Assembly: GCA_023386885.1 (NCBI GenBank)
Contig: JAEWIX010000003.1
Coordinates: forward strand, 1 to 64,000
Length of the DNA stretch: 64,000 bases
Source: Pseudomonadota bacterium
Lineage (GTDB): Bacteria > Pseudomonadota > Alphaproteobacteria > Rhizobiales > Xanthobacteraceae
Direction: 5' to 3'
Positions 1 to 8,896 of the stretch are shown here, piece by piece. The first letter of the stretch is position 1; each line of letters starts with the position of its first letter. Under the pieces are notes generated by a model that had not been told where the DNA came from, ran no database searches, and saw nothing but the letters and a program-made list of their open reading frames with translations. A program made the position numbers and the translations under genes.

Positions 1-382
1 CGAGGGAGCGAAAGTCGCCGTCGCCTGAAAACAGCACCATCTGGTCGATGTGCTCCGCCAGTTCCATAGCGTCGACCGCCAGTTCGATGTCCATGTTGCC
101 TTTGACCTTGCGGCGGCCGCTGGCGTCTATGAATTCCTTGGTCGCCTTGGTGACGACGGTGTAGCCGTTGTAATCGAGCCAATCGATTAGCGGACGGATT
201 GAAGAATACTCTTGATCTTCAATGATTGCAGTGTAATAAAATGCACGTAAAAGTGTACCGCGAGATTGGAACTCTTTCAGCAGGCGCTTGTAGTCGATGT
301 CGAAGCCAAGTGTTTTGGCGGTGGCGTAGAGATTGGCCCCGTCGATAAAGAGCGCAATTTTGCTGGATTCAGAAGAAGGCAT
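1..382 (-). CDS. NYN/LabA-like domain protein (3' part beyond the window edge)
   Basis: The first 127 residues of a leftward gene are visible; the rest lies outside the window. The N-terminus carries the LFIDGANLY signature of NYN (DUF88/LabA) domains at residues 11-19, with Asp14 and Asn17 as likely metal or nuclease residues. An SGDGDF motif at 119-124 supplies further acidic residues. NYN proteins have a PIN-like nuclease fold and are thought to act on RNA, but no substrate is evident here. The start is the ATG at 382. The gene is divergent from rpoZ, an arrangement I associate with Rhizobiales. Family assignment is firm, function open. Confidence 0.85.
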   Translation of the reverse strand, partial: MPSSESSKIALFIDGANLYATAKTLGFDIDYKRLLKEFQSRGTLLRAFYYTAIIEDQEYSSIRPLIDWLDYNGYTVVTKATKEFIDASGRRKVKGNMDIELAVDAMELAEHIDQMVLFSGDGDFRSL

Positions 383-728
383 AAGTCTCTCGCAGTTGTT
401 TCATGTTTTTGGCGCGAACTCGGAAGAGCCCTGCGCGTGGCAAAACTAAAGACACCGATGACTCGTTCAGTGTCATCGGGGGACGCCTGCTCAAGCGTTA
501 AGTCCTGAGAGCGACTCGAAGGTTCTAACAGGACAATGAAGCGGTTTCTTGCTGTCACCGCAACCCAACCCTCGTCCGGAACGCGTAACAAGGTCCTAAA
601 ATAGGTCCAAGTACAGGACCGTGCCAATGAGGCAAAATGCAGATTTGACCTTGCGAAATTGGCGGGGGCCATATACCTACTGCGGGCATTCAGTCACATT
701 CAACCCCCTGTAAGCGGAGCGGCAGTTT
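383..728. promoter_or_regulatory. Divergent NYN/rpoZ intergenic region
   Basis: A 346-bp stretch with no credible gene. It must hold both outward promoters. GGTCC occurs at 592-596 and 604-608, and its complement GGACC at 616-620, so the last two form an inverted repeat with a 7-nt spacer. ORFs crossing here have no ribosome-binding site and look like chance reading frames. Confidence 0.5.
645..675 (+). promoter_or_regulatory. Possible rpoZ promoter
   Basis: TTGACC at 645-650 and CATATA at 670-675 are separated by 19 bp and lie about 55 bp upstream of the rpoZ start. This fits a housekeeping-type promoter, although the spacer is longer than the usual 17. It was read by eye only. Confidence 0.35.
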
Positions 729-1121
729 ATGGCGCGCGTCACCGTCGAAGATTGCATTGATAAGGTCGACAACCGGTTCGATCTGGTTCTGCTGGCCGCG
801 CATCGCGCACGCATGATTTCGTCGGGATCGCAGCTCACGATCGATCGTGACAATGACAAGAATCCTGTGGTTTCCCTGCGTGAAATTGCTGATCAGACGA
901 TTTCGCCGGAAGATCTGAAGGAAGAACTGGTTCACTCCCTGCAGAAGTTTGTCGAAGTCGATGAGCCTGAGCCGGATACGGTGCCGCTGATTGGCTCGGC
1001 CGGGGCGAGCGTCGATGCCGACGATACCGAAGTGGCAGTCGAGCGCATGACCGAGGAAGAGCTTCTGAAGGGGTTGGAAGGCCTGGCCCCGCCGGAAGAG
1101 CGCCCCGAGGAAGACGAGTAG
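729..1121 (+). CDS. rpoZ: DNA-directed RNA polymerase omega subunit
   Basis: This encodes a 130-residue omega subunit, which assists assembly of beta-prime into RNA polymerase and in many bacteria forms part of a ppGpp site. The N-terminal omega/RPB6 fold is clear: MARVTVEDCIDKVDNRFDLV at 1-20, then a helix with AAHRARMI. The C-terminal half is long and very acidic, as is usual in alphaproteobacteria. It precedes the rel gene, so ppGpp synthesis and a polymerase subunit that can sense it are neighbours, but a terminator lies between them. The start is the only ATG that keeps the conserved N-terminus. Confidence 0.96.
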   Translation: MARVTVEDCIDKVDNRFDLVLLAAHRARMISSGSQLTIDRDNDKNPVVSLREIADQTISPEDLKEELVHSLQKFVEVDEPEPDTVPLIGSAGASVDADDTEVAVERMTEEELLKGLEGLAPPEERPEEDE

Positions 1122-1159
1122 GCTTGAGCCGACTAACGACCTTACGACGTTTTTTTACG

Positions 1160-1195
1160 AAAGCCCGGGTCGAAACGCCCGGGCTTTTGCTTTTG
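1160..1195 (+). terminator. Intrinsic terminator after rpoZ
   Basis: A perfect 10-bp stem, AAAGCCCGGG (1160-1169) pairing with CCCGGGCTTT (1178-1187), encloses an 8-nt loop and is followed by a T-rich tail. It begins about 40 bp past the rpoZ stop and separates rpoZ from rel. Confidence 0.9.
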
Positions 1196-1433
1196 TTGAC
1201 ATTTTTTGGCGCTATGATGGTGTCGAGGCGGTGCGGGCCGGCCGCCGATGGTCTGTCCGAACCTGGTCCGTTCGAGTTTTGCCGGTGTTCGAATCGGCGC
1301 GGTGGGGCCTGAAGGCGTGATTGCGTATTGGCGCCGCAACGTGCGGCATGTGGAGGCTACGGCCGAACCAGCGGCTATCGTCGCGCCGCCCATTCCGGAG
1401 GCGCCGAAGCCGGTCAAGCCGCCGCGCTCACAG

Positions 1434-3617
1434 ATGATGCGGCAATACGATCTGGTTGAGCGTGTCCGCTCCTACAACCCGAACACCAACGAGGACCTGC
1501 TGAACCAGGCTTATGTCTACGCCATGAAGGCTCATGGCGAGCAGAAGCGGGCTTCTGGTGATCCATATTTCTCGCACCCGCTCGAAGTGGCGGCGATCCT
1601 CACCAACCTGAAGCTCGATGACGCCACTATCGTTGCCGCGCTGTTGCACGACACCATCGAGGATACCGACGCAACGCGGGCCGAAATCGACAGCCTGTTC
1701 GGCTCCAAGATCGGCGCGCTGGTTGAGGGGCTGACCAAGCTCAAGCGCCTCGAGCTGGTATCGCGAGAGGCCAAGCAGGCGGAAAATCTCCGCAAGCTGT
1801 TGCTGGCGATTTCGGACGACGTCCGCGTCCTGCTCGTCAAGCTCGCGGACCGCCTGCATAACATGCGGACGATGGAGTTCATGCCGCCGGCATCGCGTCA
1901 GCGCATTGCCGAGGAGACGCTCGATATCTATGCGCCGCTGGCCGGACGCATGGGTATGCAGGAGATGCGCGAGGAACTGGAGGACCTGTCGTTCCAGACG
2001 CTGGACCCGGAAGCCTATGCCGTGGTGATGCAGCGGCTCAATGAATTAGCCGACCGCAATCGTAACCTGATCGAGGAGATCGAGAGCGAACTATCCGCCA
2101 GGCTCGCGAGCAAAGGCATGACCGCGCGGGTTGTCGGCCGGCGCAAGCGACCGTTTTCGATCTGGACCAAGATGGAGCGCAAGTCGGTCGGCTTCGAACA
2201 ATTGTCGGATATCTTCGGATTTCGCATCGTGCTTGGCGATGTCGGGGCGTGCTACCGCGCGGTCGGCATCGTCCACACCACCTGGCCGGTGGTGCCGGGC
2301 CGCTTCAAGGACTACATCTCGACGCCCAAGCAGAACGATTATCGCTCGATCCACACCACGGTGATCGGCCCCGGCAATCAGCGCGTCGAATTGCAGATTC
2401 GTACCGAGGATATGGATCAGATCGCCGAGTATGGCATCGCGGCGCATGCGCTCTACAAGGATGGCATGGGAACGCCGACCGATCTGGTCAAGCGCGAGTC
2501 CAATGCTTTTGCGTGGCTGCGTCACACCATCAACATGCTGTCGGAAAGCGCGAACCCCGAGGAGTTTCTCGAGCATACCAAGCTCGAGCTGTTCCACGAT
2601 CAGGTGTTCTGCTTCACGCCGAAGGGCAAGCTGATCGCGCTGCCGCGTCAGGCCAATGTCATCGACTTCGCCTACGCGGTTCATACCGACGTTGGCAACA
2701 GCGCGGTGGGCTGCAAGATCAACGGCAAGTTCGCGCCGCTGTCGTCGGAGCTGCAGAATGGCGACGAGGTCGAGGTCTTGACGTCGAGTGTGCAGACGGC
2801 GCCGCCATCGGCCTGGGAAACGTTGGCGATTACCGGCAAGGCGCGGGCGGCGATCCGGCGTGCCACGCGCACGGCGGTGAAGGGACAGTATGCGACGCTC
2901 GGCCGCCGCATCGTCGAGCGGCTGTTCATGCGCGCGAAGATCGAATACGCCGACGACAAGCTCAAGGGCGCACTGCCGCGGCTGGCGCGTGCCTCGATCG
3001 AAGATGTGATGGCTTCGGTTGGGCGCGGCGAGATGAAGGCGTCGGATGTCGCGCGAGCCATGTATCCGGACTACAAGGAAGAACGGGTCAATCGTTTCGG
3101 CGAGAAGAAGAGTCTCGCAGTGAAGTTGAAATTGCGATCGCCGAAGCCCCCGGCGCGCCCGGCCGCGGCCATTCCGATTCGCGGGCTGCGTTCCGATCTT
3201 CCGATCAAGTTCGCGCCCAACGGCGGTGCCGTTCCGGGCGACCGCATCGTCGGCATCGTGTCGCCGGGAGAGGGCATCACGATCTACCCGATCCAGTCGC
3301 CGGCGCTGAAGGATTTCGAGGAAGAGCCGGAGCGTTGGCTCGATGTGCGTTGGGATGTCGATGAATCGACGCCGCAGCGGTTTCCCGCGCGCCTGTTCGT
3401 CGAGAATGTCAACGAGCCGGGCAGCCTGGCGCAGATCGCGACCGTGATTGCCGAGCACGACGGCAATATCGATAACATCGGCATGTTTCGCCGTTCGCCG
3501 GATTTCACCGAGCTGACTATCGATCTTGAGGTCTATGATCTGAAGCACCTCAGCGCTATCATTGCGCAGTTGCGTGCAAAGTCCGTCGTCTCCAAGGTCG
3601 AGCGCGTCAACGGTTAG
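1434..3617 (+). CDS. rel: Bifunctional (p)ppGpp synthetase/hydrolase (Rel)
   Basis: This is the RelA/SpoT-type enzyme that makes and degrades the stringent-response alarmone. From the chosen start the order is an HD hydrolase domain with intact HPLEV and LLHDTIEDT motifs (about residues 40-80), then a synthetase domain with DIFGFRIV and NDYRSIHTT, a TGS domain (DQVFCFTPKG) and a C-terminal ACT domain. The length, 727 residues, is normal for a long Rel. The frame stays open upstream to 1248, which would add 62 poorly conserved residues. I chose the ATG at 1434 because MMRQYDLVERV is where I recall rhizobial homologues beginning. Intact HD and synthetase motifs suggest it is the bifunctional Rel. 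Confidence 0.95.
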   Translation: MMRQYDLVERVRSYNPNTNEDLLNQAYVYAMKAHGEQKRASGDPYFSHPLEVAAILTNLKLDDATIVAALLHDTIEDTDATRAEIDSLFGSKIGALVEGLTKLKRLELVSREAKQAENLRKLLLAISDDVRVLLVKLADRLHNMRTMEFMPPASRQRIAEETLDIYAPLAGRMGMQEMREELEDLSFQTLDPEAYAVVMQRLNELADRNRNLIEEIESELSARLASKGMTARVVGRRKRPFSIWTKMERKSVGFEQLSDIFGFRIVLGDVGACYRAVGIVHTTWPVVPGRFKDYISTPKQNDYRSIHTTVIGPGNQRVELQIRTEDMDQIAEYGIAAHALYKDGMGTPTDLVKRESNAFAWLRHTINMLSESANPEEFLEHTKLELFHDQVFCFTPKGKLIALPRQANVIDFAYAVHTDVGNSAVGCKINGKFAPLSSELQNGDEVEVLTSSVQTAPPSAWETLAITGKARAAIRRATRTAVKGQYATLGRRIVERLFMRAKIEYADDKLKGALPRLARASIEDVMASVGRGEMKASDVARAMYPDYKEERVNRFGEKKSLAVKLKLRSPKPPARPAAAIPIRGLRSDLPIKFAPNGGAVPGDRIVGIVSPGEGITIYPIQSPALKDFEEEPERWLDVRWDVDESTPQRFPARLFVENVNEPGSLAQIATVIAEHDGNIDNIGMFRRSPDFTELTIDLEVYDLKHLSAIIAQLRAKSVVSKVERVNG

Positions 3618-3646
3618 TTTTCATTCTGCCTTCCCGCGAGTTTACC

Positions 3647-4414
3647 ATGTCCCAGTCCGCTGCCCTTCGCCTCGGGGTCAACGTCGATCATGTCGCGACG
3701 CTGCGCAACGCGCGCGGCGGCGACCGGCCCGATCCGGTGCGCGCAGCGCTGGCCGCGATCGATGCCGGCGCGGACGGCATTACGGCGCATCTGCGCGAGG
3801 ATCGTCGCCATATCCGTGACGGCGACATGGCCCGATTGAAGGCGGAGATTTCCAAGCCACTCAATTTCGAGATGGCCGCGACCGACGAGATGCAGCGGAT
3901 CGCGCTTGCCACCATGCCGCACGCCGTCTGTCTGGTGCCGGAGCGACGAATGGAACTGACGACCGAGGGCGGGCTTGATGTCGTCGGGCAGCGTGAGGCG
4001 CTGGCGCCCTTTGTCGCATGCTTCAACGATGCCGGCATTCGCACGTCGTTGTTCATCGCCGCCGATCCGGCGCAGATCGAAATGGCTGCGACGTTGAAGG
4101 CCCCGGTGATCGAGCTTCATACCGGTGCCTGGTGTGATGCGGTGACGGACGGAGACAGGGCCAAGGCCGATCGTGAGTGGCAACGCATCGTCGCCGGCGC
4201 GAAGCTCGCAGGCGATGTAGGGCTTGAAGTTCACGCTGGCCACGGATTGGACTACGCCACGGCCGAGACCATCGCCGCATTGCCTCAGATCATGGAGTTG
4301 AACATCGGTTACTTCATGATGGGGGAGGCGCTGTTCGTCGGCCTGCCCGAAACCGTCCGGCAGATGCGCGCTGCCATGCAGCGCGGCCGCGCCTTGCGTG
4401 AGCGTCGGGCATGA
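3647..4414 (+). CDS. pdxJ: Pyridoxine 5'-phosphate synthase
   Basis: PdxJ condenses 1-deoxyxylulose 5-phosphate with 3-amino-2-oxopropyl phosphate to form pyridoxine 5'-phosphate in the DXP-dependent vitamin B6 pathway. The 255-residue protein has the family signature LGVNVDHVATLRNARG at 9-24, the ADGITAHLREDRRHI active-site segment at 42-56 (His48), Glu75 in LNFEMA, and a late LEVHAGHGLDY loop. Its stop overlaps the acpS start by 4 bp, so translational coupling is likely. It starts 30 bp after rel and is probably cotranscribed with it. Confidence 0.97.
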   Translation: MSQSAALRLGVNVDHVATLRNARGGDRPDPVRAALAAIDAGADGITAHLREDRRHIRDGDMARLKAEISKPLNFEMAATDEMQRIALATMPHAVCLVPERRMELTTEGGLDVVGQREALAPFVACFNDAGIRTSLFIAADPAQIEMAATLKAPVIELHTGAWCDAVTDGDRAKADREWQRIVAGAKLAGDVGLEVHAGHGLDYATAETIAALPQIMELNIGYFMMGEALFVGLPETVRQMRAAMQRGRALRERRA

Positions 4415-4827
4415 TCATCGGTATCGGCTCCGACCTGATCGATATCCGCCGGATCGCCAAGGTGATCGAGCGCCACGGCGAGCGCTTTCTCGATCGCATC
4501 TTTACCGAGGCGGAGCGCGCGAAGGCGGAGCGCCGGGCCAAGAGCGAGAAACTTGTCGTTGCAACTTATGCCAAGCGCTTTGCCGCCAAGGAGGCGTGTT
4601 CGAAAGCACTCGGCACGGGAATCCGGCGCGGCGTCTGGTGGCGCGATATGGGCGTTGTCAACCTGCCGGGCGGTCGTCCGACCATGGAACTGACCGGCGG
4701 GGCGCGGGAGCGACTGGCCGTTCTGACCCCGGAAGGGCACGAGGCGCGGATCGACCTCAGCATCACCGACGACTGGCCGCTGGCGCAGGCCTTCATCGTG
4801 ATTTCTGCGGTCCGGCGGGGCGATTGA
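4411..4827 (+). CDS. acpS: Holo-[acyl-carrier-protein] synthase
   Basis: AcpS transfers 4'-phosphopantetheine from CoA to apo-ACP, activating fatty-acid synthesis. At 138 residues it has the usual length. The two Mg-binding regions are intact: GIGSDLIDI with Asp8, and RFAAKEACSKALG with Glu61. It overlaps pdxJ through ATGA, the normal alphaproteobacterial pairing that also places it before lepB and rnc. About 270 AT-richer bases follow, before lepB, and probably hold a new promoter. Confidence 0.97.
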   Translation: MIIGIGSDLIDIRRIAKVIERHGERFLDRIFTEAERAKAERRAKSEKLVVATYAKRFAAKEACSKALGTGIRRGVWWRDMGVVNLPGGRPTMELTGGARERLAVLTPEGHEARIDLSITDDWPLAQAFIVISAVRRGD

Positions 4828-5099
4828 CGCGGCTCCCCCGAATCCGCTAGCAGAATTAAAAAATGAAATATATCAATGCATTATGAAGTTTTGATGGGGC
4901 GGTTGATTGCACGGCCGTCAACAACGGTCTAAAACCCGGCCGGGGTGCTTCGTGGCGGAATTGATCCTGCAGGTGATCATCGTGGGCGGTGATGCAGGGC
5001 GGTTCAAGCGTTCAAAATCGAGCGGGTTCAGGCGATGCGGGAAGTTTCGCCAGGCGGATGCTCATCGTCGTGCGAGTGACGAGGGAAATTGAGAAAGCG

Positions 5100-5858
5100 A
5101 TGAGCGTGACTTCAAGCACCAAGAAGGAGAGCGGCTTTGGCGAGACAGTCCGGGTTGTCATCCATGCACTGATCATCGCCTTGGTCATCCGCACCTTTCT
5201 GTTTCAACCCTTCAACATTCCATCGGGCTCGATGAAGGCGACGCTGCTGGTCGGCGATTATCTGTTCGTCTCGAAGTACTCGTACGGCTACAGCCATTAT
5301 TCGATTCCGTTGTCGCCACCGCTGTTCTCCGGCCGCATCTTCGGCTCTGAACCTGCGCGCGGCGATATCGTGGTGTTCCGGCTGCCGAAGGACGATTCAG
5401 TCGACTACATCAAGCGGGTGGTCGGTCTGCCGGGCGACCGCATCCAGGTGCGGGAGGGGCTGCTGTATATCAACGACGTTCCAGTCAAGCGGGAGCGGCT
5501 GCCCGATTTCGTCGGTGAGGACCCCTGCGGCTCCGGCGCGACCGCTCGCGTGAAGCAGTGGCAGGAAACCATGCCGAACGGGGTGACCTACAAGACGCTC
5601 GACTGTGTTGATAATGGTTTCTACGACAACACCAATGTCTACACCGTGCCGGCGGGGCACTTCTTCATGATGGGCGACAACCGCGATAACTCCACCGACA
5701 GCCGTGTGCTTTCCGCGGTCGGCTATGTGCCGCTGGAGAATGTCATCGGTCGCGCACAGATGATTTTCTTCTCCATCGCCGAAGGCGAGCATGCCTGGCA
5801 AATCTGGCGCTGGCCCACCGCGGTGCGGTGGAATCGCCTGTTCTCCTTCGTGCGATGA
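5100..5858 (+). CDS. lepB: Signal peptidase I
   Basis: This inner-membrane serine protease removes Sec and Tat signal peptides. The protein has 252 residues, a transmembrane helix at about 17-35, catalytic Ser44 in PSGSMKATL, catalytic Lys105 in DYIKRVVGLPGDRI, and the late box MMGDNRDNSTDSR. Only one N-terminal helix is visible, as expected outside the enteric group. I chose the ATG at 5100 instead of the upstream in-frame start at 4989, because the intervening residues look non-coding and families begin just before the helix. The stop overlaps the rnc start by 4 bp. Confidence 0.96.
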   Translation: MSVTSSTKKESGFGETVRVVIHALIIALVIRTFLFQPFNIPSGSMKATLLVGDYLFVSKYSYGYSHYSIPLSPPLFSGRIFGSEPARGDIVVFRLPKDDSVDYIKRVVGLPGDRIQVREGLLYINDVPVKRERLPDFVGEDPCGSGATARVKQWQETMPNGVTYKTLDCVDNGFYDNTNVYTVPAGHFFMMGDNRDNSTDSRVLSAVGYVPLENVIGRAQMIFFSIAEGEHAWQIWRWPTAVRWNRLFSFVR

Positions 5859-6676
5859 CCGACGAAGCCGCGGATACCAAGATCGTCTTGCTGGCCGATG
5901 AGGCAAATCCAGCGCCCGCGGCTGAACCGGCCGTTGCGCGCGTCAAGAAGCCGCGCGGGAAGGCGGCCGCGAAGGCCGCCATGGCGGCGATTGAGGAGCG
6001 CATCGGCTATTCATTCAACGATCCGACGCTGCTCGCGACGGCCTTCACACATGTTTCGGCACTGAAAGCCGCGCGCAACCGCACCGACAGCTATCAGCGG
6101 CTGGAATTTCTCGGCGATCATGTGCTCGGGCTGATCGTCTCCGACATGCTCTATCGCGCCTTTCCCAAGGCGGATGAAGGTGAACTCTCGAAGCGGCTGG
6201 CGGATCTCGTGCGCAAGGAAAGCTGCGTTGACGTGGCGCGCTCGCTCGGCTTTCTCGATGCGATCAAGCTCGGTTCGGTCGGCGCGGGCGCCGGCGCGCG
6301 ACTGCGCAAATCCGTGCTTGGCGATATCTGCGAGGCGGTGATCGGCGCCATCTTCCTCGATGGCGGCTACGCCGCGGCCGCGAAGTTTGTCGAAGCCAAC
6401 TGGCTGGAACGGATGCGCAAGCCGCAACGGCCGCTGCGCGATCCCAAGACCGTGTTGCAGGAGTGGGCGCAAGGCAAGGGCCTGCCGGTGCCGGTTTATC
6501 GTGAGATTGAGCGAACAGGCCCGCATCACGATCCGCAATTCCGCGTTGCGGTGGACTTGCCGGGTCTTGTTTCAGCGGAAGGCACCGGCGGCAGCAAGCG
6601 CACGGCCGAGAAAGCCGCGGCATCCGCCATGTTGGCGAGTGAAGGCGTCAAAGGGAGTGGACATGGCGCCGGATGA
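5855..6676 (+). CDS. rnc: Ribonuclease III
   Basis: RNase III cleaves double-stranded RNA during rRNA maturation and mRNA decay. The catalytic signature RLEFLGDHVLG lies at 82-92 (Glu84, Asp88). The second metal cluster is GDICEAVIGAIFLDGG, and a double-stranded RNA-binding domain fills roughly the last 70 residues. A Lys/Ala/Pro-rich extension of about 45 residues precedes the catalytic domain. The ATG at 5855 overlaps the lepB stop, and the gene overlaps era by 14 bp, so lepB-rnc-era is an operon. Confidence 0.97.
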   Translation: MTDEAADTKIVLLADEANPAPAAEPAVARVKKPRGKAAAKAAMAAIEERIGYSFNDPTLLATAFTHVSALKAARNRTDSYQRLEFLGDHVLGLIVSDMLYRAFPKADEGELSKRLADLVRKESCVDVARSLGFLDAIKLGSVGAGAGARLRKSVLGDICEAVIGAIFLDGGYAAAAKFVEANWLERMRKPQRPLRDPKTVLQEWAQGKGLPVPVYREIERTGPHHDPQFRVAVDLPGLVSAEGTGGSKRTAEKAAASAMLASEGVKGSGHGAG

Positions 6677-7601
6677 GAATGCGTCGCGCGGGGTCGGGTC
6701 TGAAGTGCAGACCCGCTGTGGCTTCGTCGCGCTGATCGGCGCGCCCAATGTCGGCAAATCTACCTTGGTCAATGCGCTGGTCGGCTCCAAGGTCACCATT
6801 GTCTCGCGCAAGGTGCAGACCACGCGTGCGCTGATCCGCGGCATCGTCGTCGAGGACAATGCGCAGATCATTCTGGTCGATACGCCGGGCATCTTTGCGC
6901 CGAAACGGCGGCTCGATCGCGCCATGGTCTCCACGGCCTGGAGCGGCGCGCACGATGCCGATCTCGTCTGCGTGCTGCTCGATGCACGCGCGGGGATCGA
7001 CGAAGAGGCGGACGCGATCCTCACCAAACTGGAGACGGTCGCGCATCCGAAAATCCTGGTGATCAACAAGATCGATCTGGTGCCGCGCGAGAAGCTGTTG
7101 GCGCTGGCGAAGGCCGCCAACGAACGTCTCACCTTCACCGATACCTTCATGGTGGCGGCGCTGTCCGGCGATGGCGTCGACGATCTGCGCCGCGCGTTGG
7201 CGGTCAAGGTGCCGGCAGGGCCGTTTCACTATCCCGAAGACCAGATGTCGGATGCGCCGCTGCGTTATCTCGCGGCCGAGATCACCCGCGAGAAAATCTA
7301 TCGCCATCTGCATCAGGAGTTGCCGTATCAGTCTACGGTCGAAACCGACACCTGGACCGAGCGCAAGGATCGTTCGATCAAGATCGAGCAGACGATTTTT
7401 GTCGAGCGCGACAGCCAGCGCAAGATCGTGCTCGGCAAGGGCGGCGCGACGATCAAGTCGATTGGGGAGCAGTCCCGCAAGGAGATTGCAGAGATTGTCG
7501 GGCAGCCGGTGCATCTGTTCCTGTTCGTGAAGGTGCGTGACGGCTGGGGCGACGATCCGGAACGCTATCGCGAAATGAATCTGGATTTTCCAAAGGAATG
7601 A
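6663..7601 (+). CDS. era: GTPase Era
   Basis: Era is an essential GTPase that binds the 3' end of 16S rRNA during 30S assembly. G1 is GAPNVGKS (26-33), G3 is DTPG (73-76) and G4 is NKID (135-138). A C-terminal KH domain contains the expected IVLGKGGATIKSIG loop. The 312-residue length is normal. The open frame extends far upstream inside rnc, but the ATG at 6663 is the only start that fits the family. It overlaps rnc by 14 bp and the next gene by 4 bp. Confidence 0.97.
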   Translation: MAPDENASRGVGSEVQTRCGFVALIGAPNVGKSTLVNALVGSKVTIVSRKVQTTRALIRGIVVEDNAQIILVDTPGIFAPKRRLDRAMVSTAWSGAHDADLVCVLLDARAGIDEEADAILTKLETVAHPKILVINKIDLVPREKLLALAKAANERLTFTDTFMVAALSGDGVDDLRRALAVKVPAGPFHYPEDQMSDAPLRYLAAEITREKIYRHLHQELPYQSTVETDTWTERKDRSIKIEQTIFVERDSQRKIVLGKGGATIKSIGEQSRKEIAEIVGQPVHLFLFVKVRDGWGDDPERYREMNLDFPKE

Positions 7602-7996
7602 CGCCGGCGAACCAGCCAGTCCCGCAAAACATCTGGCGCTTCGAGGTGCTGCTCTATGCCTCGCTGCTGCTCGACACGTTGATCGCGTTGTTCCGGACCA
7701 TGCCGGACGACATCAGCGAGGCAGCCGCGTCGGCGGCTTACTTCGCCAATGCGGTTCTGATCCTGCTGTTTGTCTTTCTCGTCGGATTGACCGCGCGGCA
7801 TCGAAAGAACTGGGCGCGGATCGTTTTGCTGGTGGCGCTGGGCCTGTCCGTCCTATCGCTCGCGGGTGAAATGTCCTTCAGCGGGTTGCAGTTCGAGACC
7901 TTGCTTGAACTGATTTCGACGGGGATGACGGCCGCGGGATTGTATTATTCGTTCACCGGCGACGCGCGCGGCTGGTTCGAAAGATCGAACGGGTGA
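7598..7996 (+). CDS. Small four-helix membrane protein, unknown
   Basis: A 132-residue integral membrane protein that I cannot assign. Four hydrophobic segments are visible, at roughly 17-33, 46-66, 74-92 and 100-118. There is no enzymatic motif. It is wedged between era and recO with an ATGA overlap to era, so it is almost certainly translated from the same message. Codon use matches its neighbours, which supports a resident lineage-specific gene. The context gives no biochemical clue beyond co-expression with RNA-processing genes. Confidence 0.8.
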   Translation: MTPANQPVPQNIWRFEVLLYASLLLDTLIALFRTMPDDISEAAASAAYFANAVLILLFVFLVGLTARHRKNWARIVLLVALGLSVLSLAGEMSFSGLQFETLLELISTGMTAAGLYYSFTGDARGWFERSNG

Positions 7997-8050
7997 CAAC
8001 ACGGCGACGGCACCTGCGTGTGTCGACGGAATGCGATAGTATCGCGGCTC

Positions 8051-8818
8051 ATGGAATGGACTGATCAGGGCATCGTTCTAGGCGTGCGGCGGCACGGCGA
8101 ATCCAGCGCCATCGCCGAACTGCTGACGCGCGCGCATGGCCGCCATCTGGGCCTCGTGCGCGGCGGTGCGGGCACGAGGCTGCGGCCGGTGCTGCAACCC
8201 GGCAACACGGTCCACGCGGTCTGGCGTGCGCGTTTGGACGAACACCTCGGCACTTATCAGATCGAAGTCACGCGGACCCGTGCCGCGACCCTGCTGGCGG
8301 ATTCGCACGCGGTCTACGGTGTCACGCATCTGGCGTCATTGGCGCGCCTGCTGCCGGAGCGCGCGCCGCATGAAGACATCTACGAAATGCTCGAGCAGAC
8401 GCTGGACGATTTTGCCGATGCCGGCGAGGCTGCCGTCCATCTGGTCCGGTTCGAACTGGCGATGCTCGCCGAACTTGGCTTCGGCTTGGACCTGACGAGT
8501 TGCGCGGCGACCGGGACGACCACCGACTTGATCTATGTCTCGCCGAAGTCTGGCGGCGCTGTGTCGCGGCAGGCGGGCGAGCCCTGGCGCGGCCGGCTGT
8601 TGCGCTTGCCGCCGTTTCTGCGCGAGGCGGACGACACACACAACGGCTGGTCCGATCAGGACCTTCAGGACGGCTTCGAACTGACCGGACGGTTTCTGCT
8701 TCGCCATGTGCTGGAGCCGAGGGGGCTTGGCCATTCCGATGCGCGGGCAGGTTTCATTGCCGCCGTGGTCCGGCAGCGGGGTCGGGTGCAATTCTCCGGT
8801 TCCGCACCGGGTAGGTAG
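8051..8818 (+). CDS. recO: DNA repair protein RecO
   Basis: RecO works with RecR (and RecF) to load RecA onto SSB-coated single-stranded DNA and to anneal strands. The 255-residue product starts with the OB-fold signature MEWTDQGIVLGVRRHGESSA and continues with VRGGAGTRLRPVLQPGN, typical of alphaproteobacterial RecO. A helical domain with RFELAMLAELGFGLDLTSCA follows. The start is the ATG at 8051; an upstream in-frame extension to 8018 adds eleven unconserved residues. It lies 54 bp after the small membrane gene. Confidence 0.95.
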   Translation: MEWTDQGIVLGVRRHGESSAIAELLTRAHGRHLGLVRGGAGTRLRPVLQPGNTVHAVWRARLDEHLGTYQIEVTRTRAATLLADSHAVYGVTHLASLARLLPERAPHEDIYEMLEQTLDDFADAGEAAVHLVRFELAMLAELGFGLDLTSCAATGTTTDLIYVSPKSGGAVSRQAGEPWRGRLLRLPPFLREADDTHNGWSDQDLQDGFELTGRFLLRHVLEPRGLGHSDARAGFIAAVVRQRGRVQFSGSAPGR

Positions 8819-8896
8819 GTTTCGGCCGGGTTTGGGCCGAATCAGCCGAGCCGAATCATTCTTGTCGCGCGAGCCGTCAGGCGCTAACCCCTCCCC

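Noticed and set aside
2091..3548. 485-residue open frame opposite rel
   Set aside because: Arg/Leu/Asp-rich shadow with no start signal.
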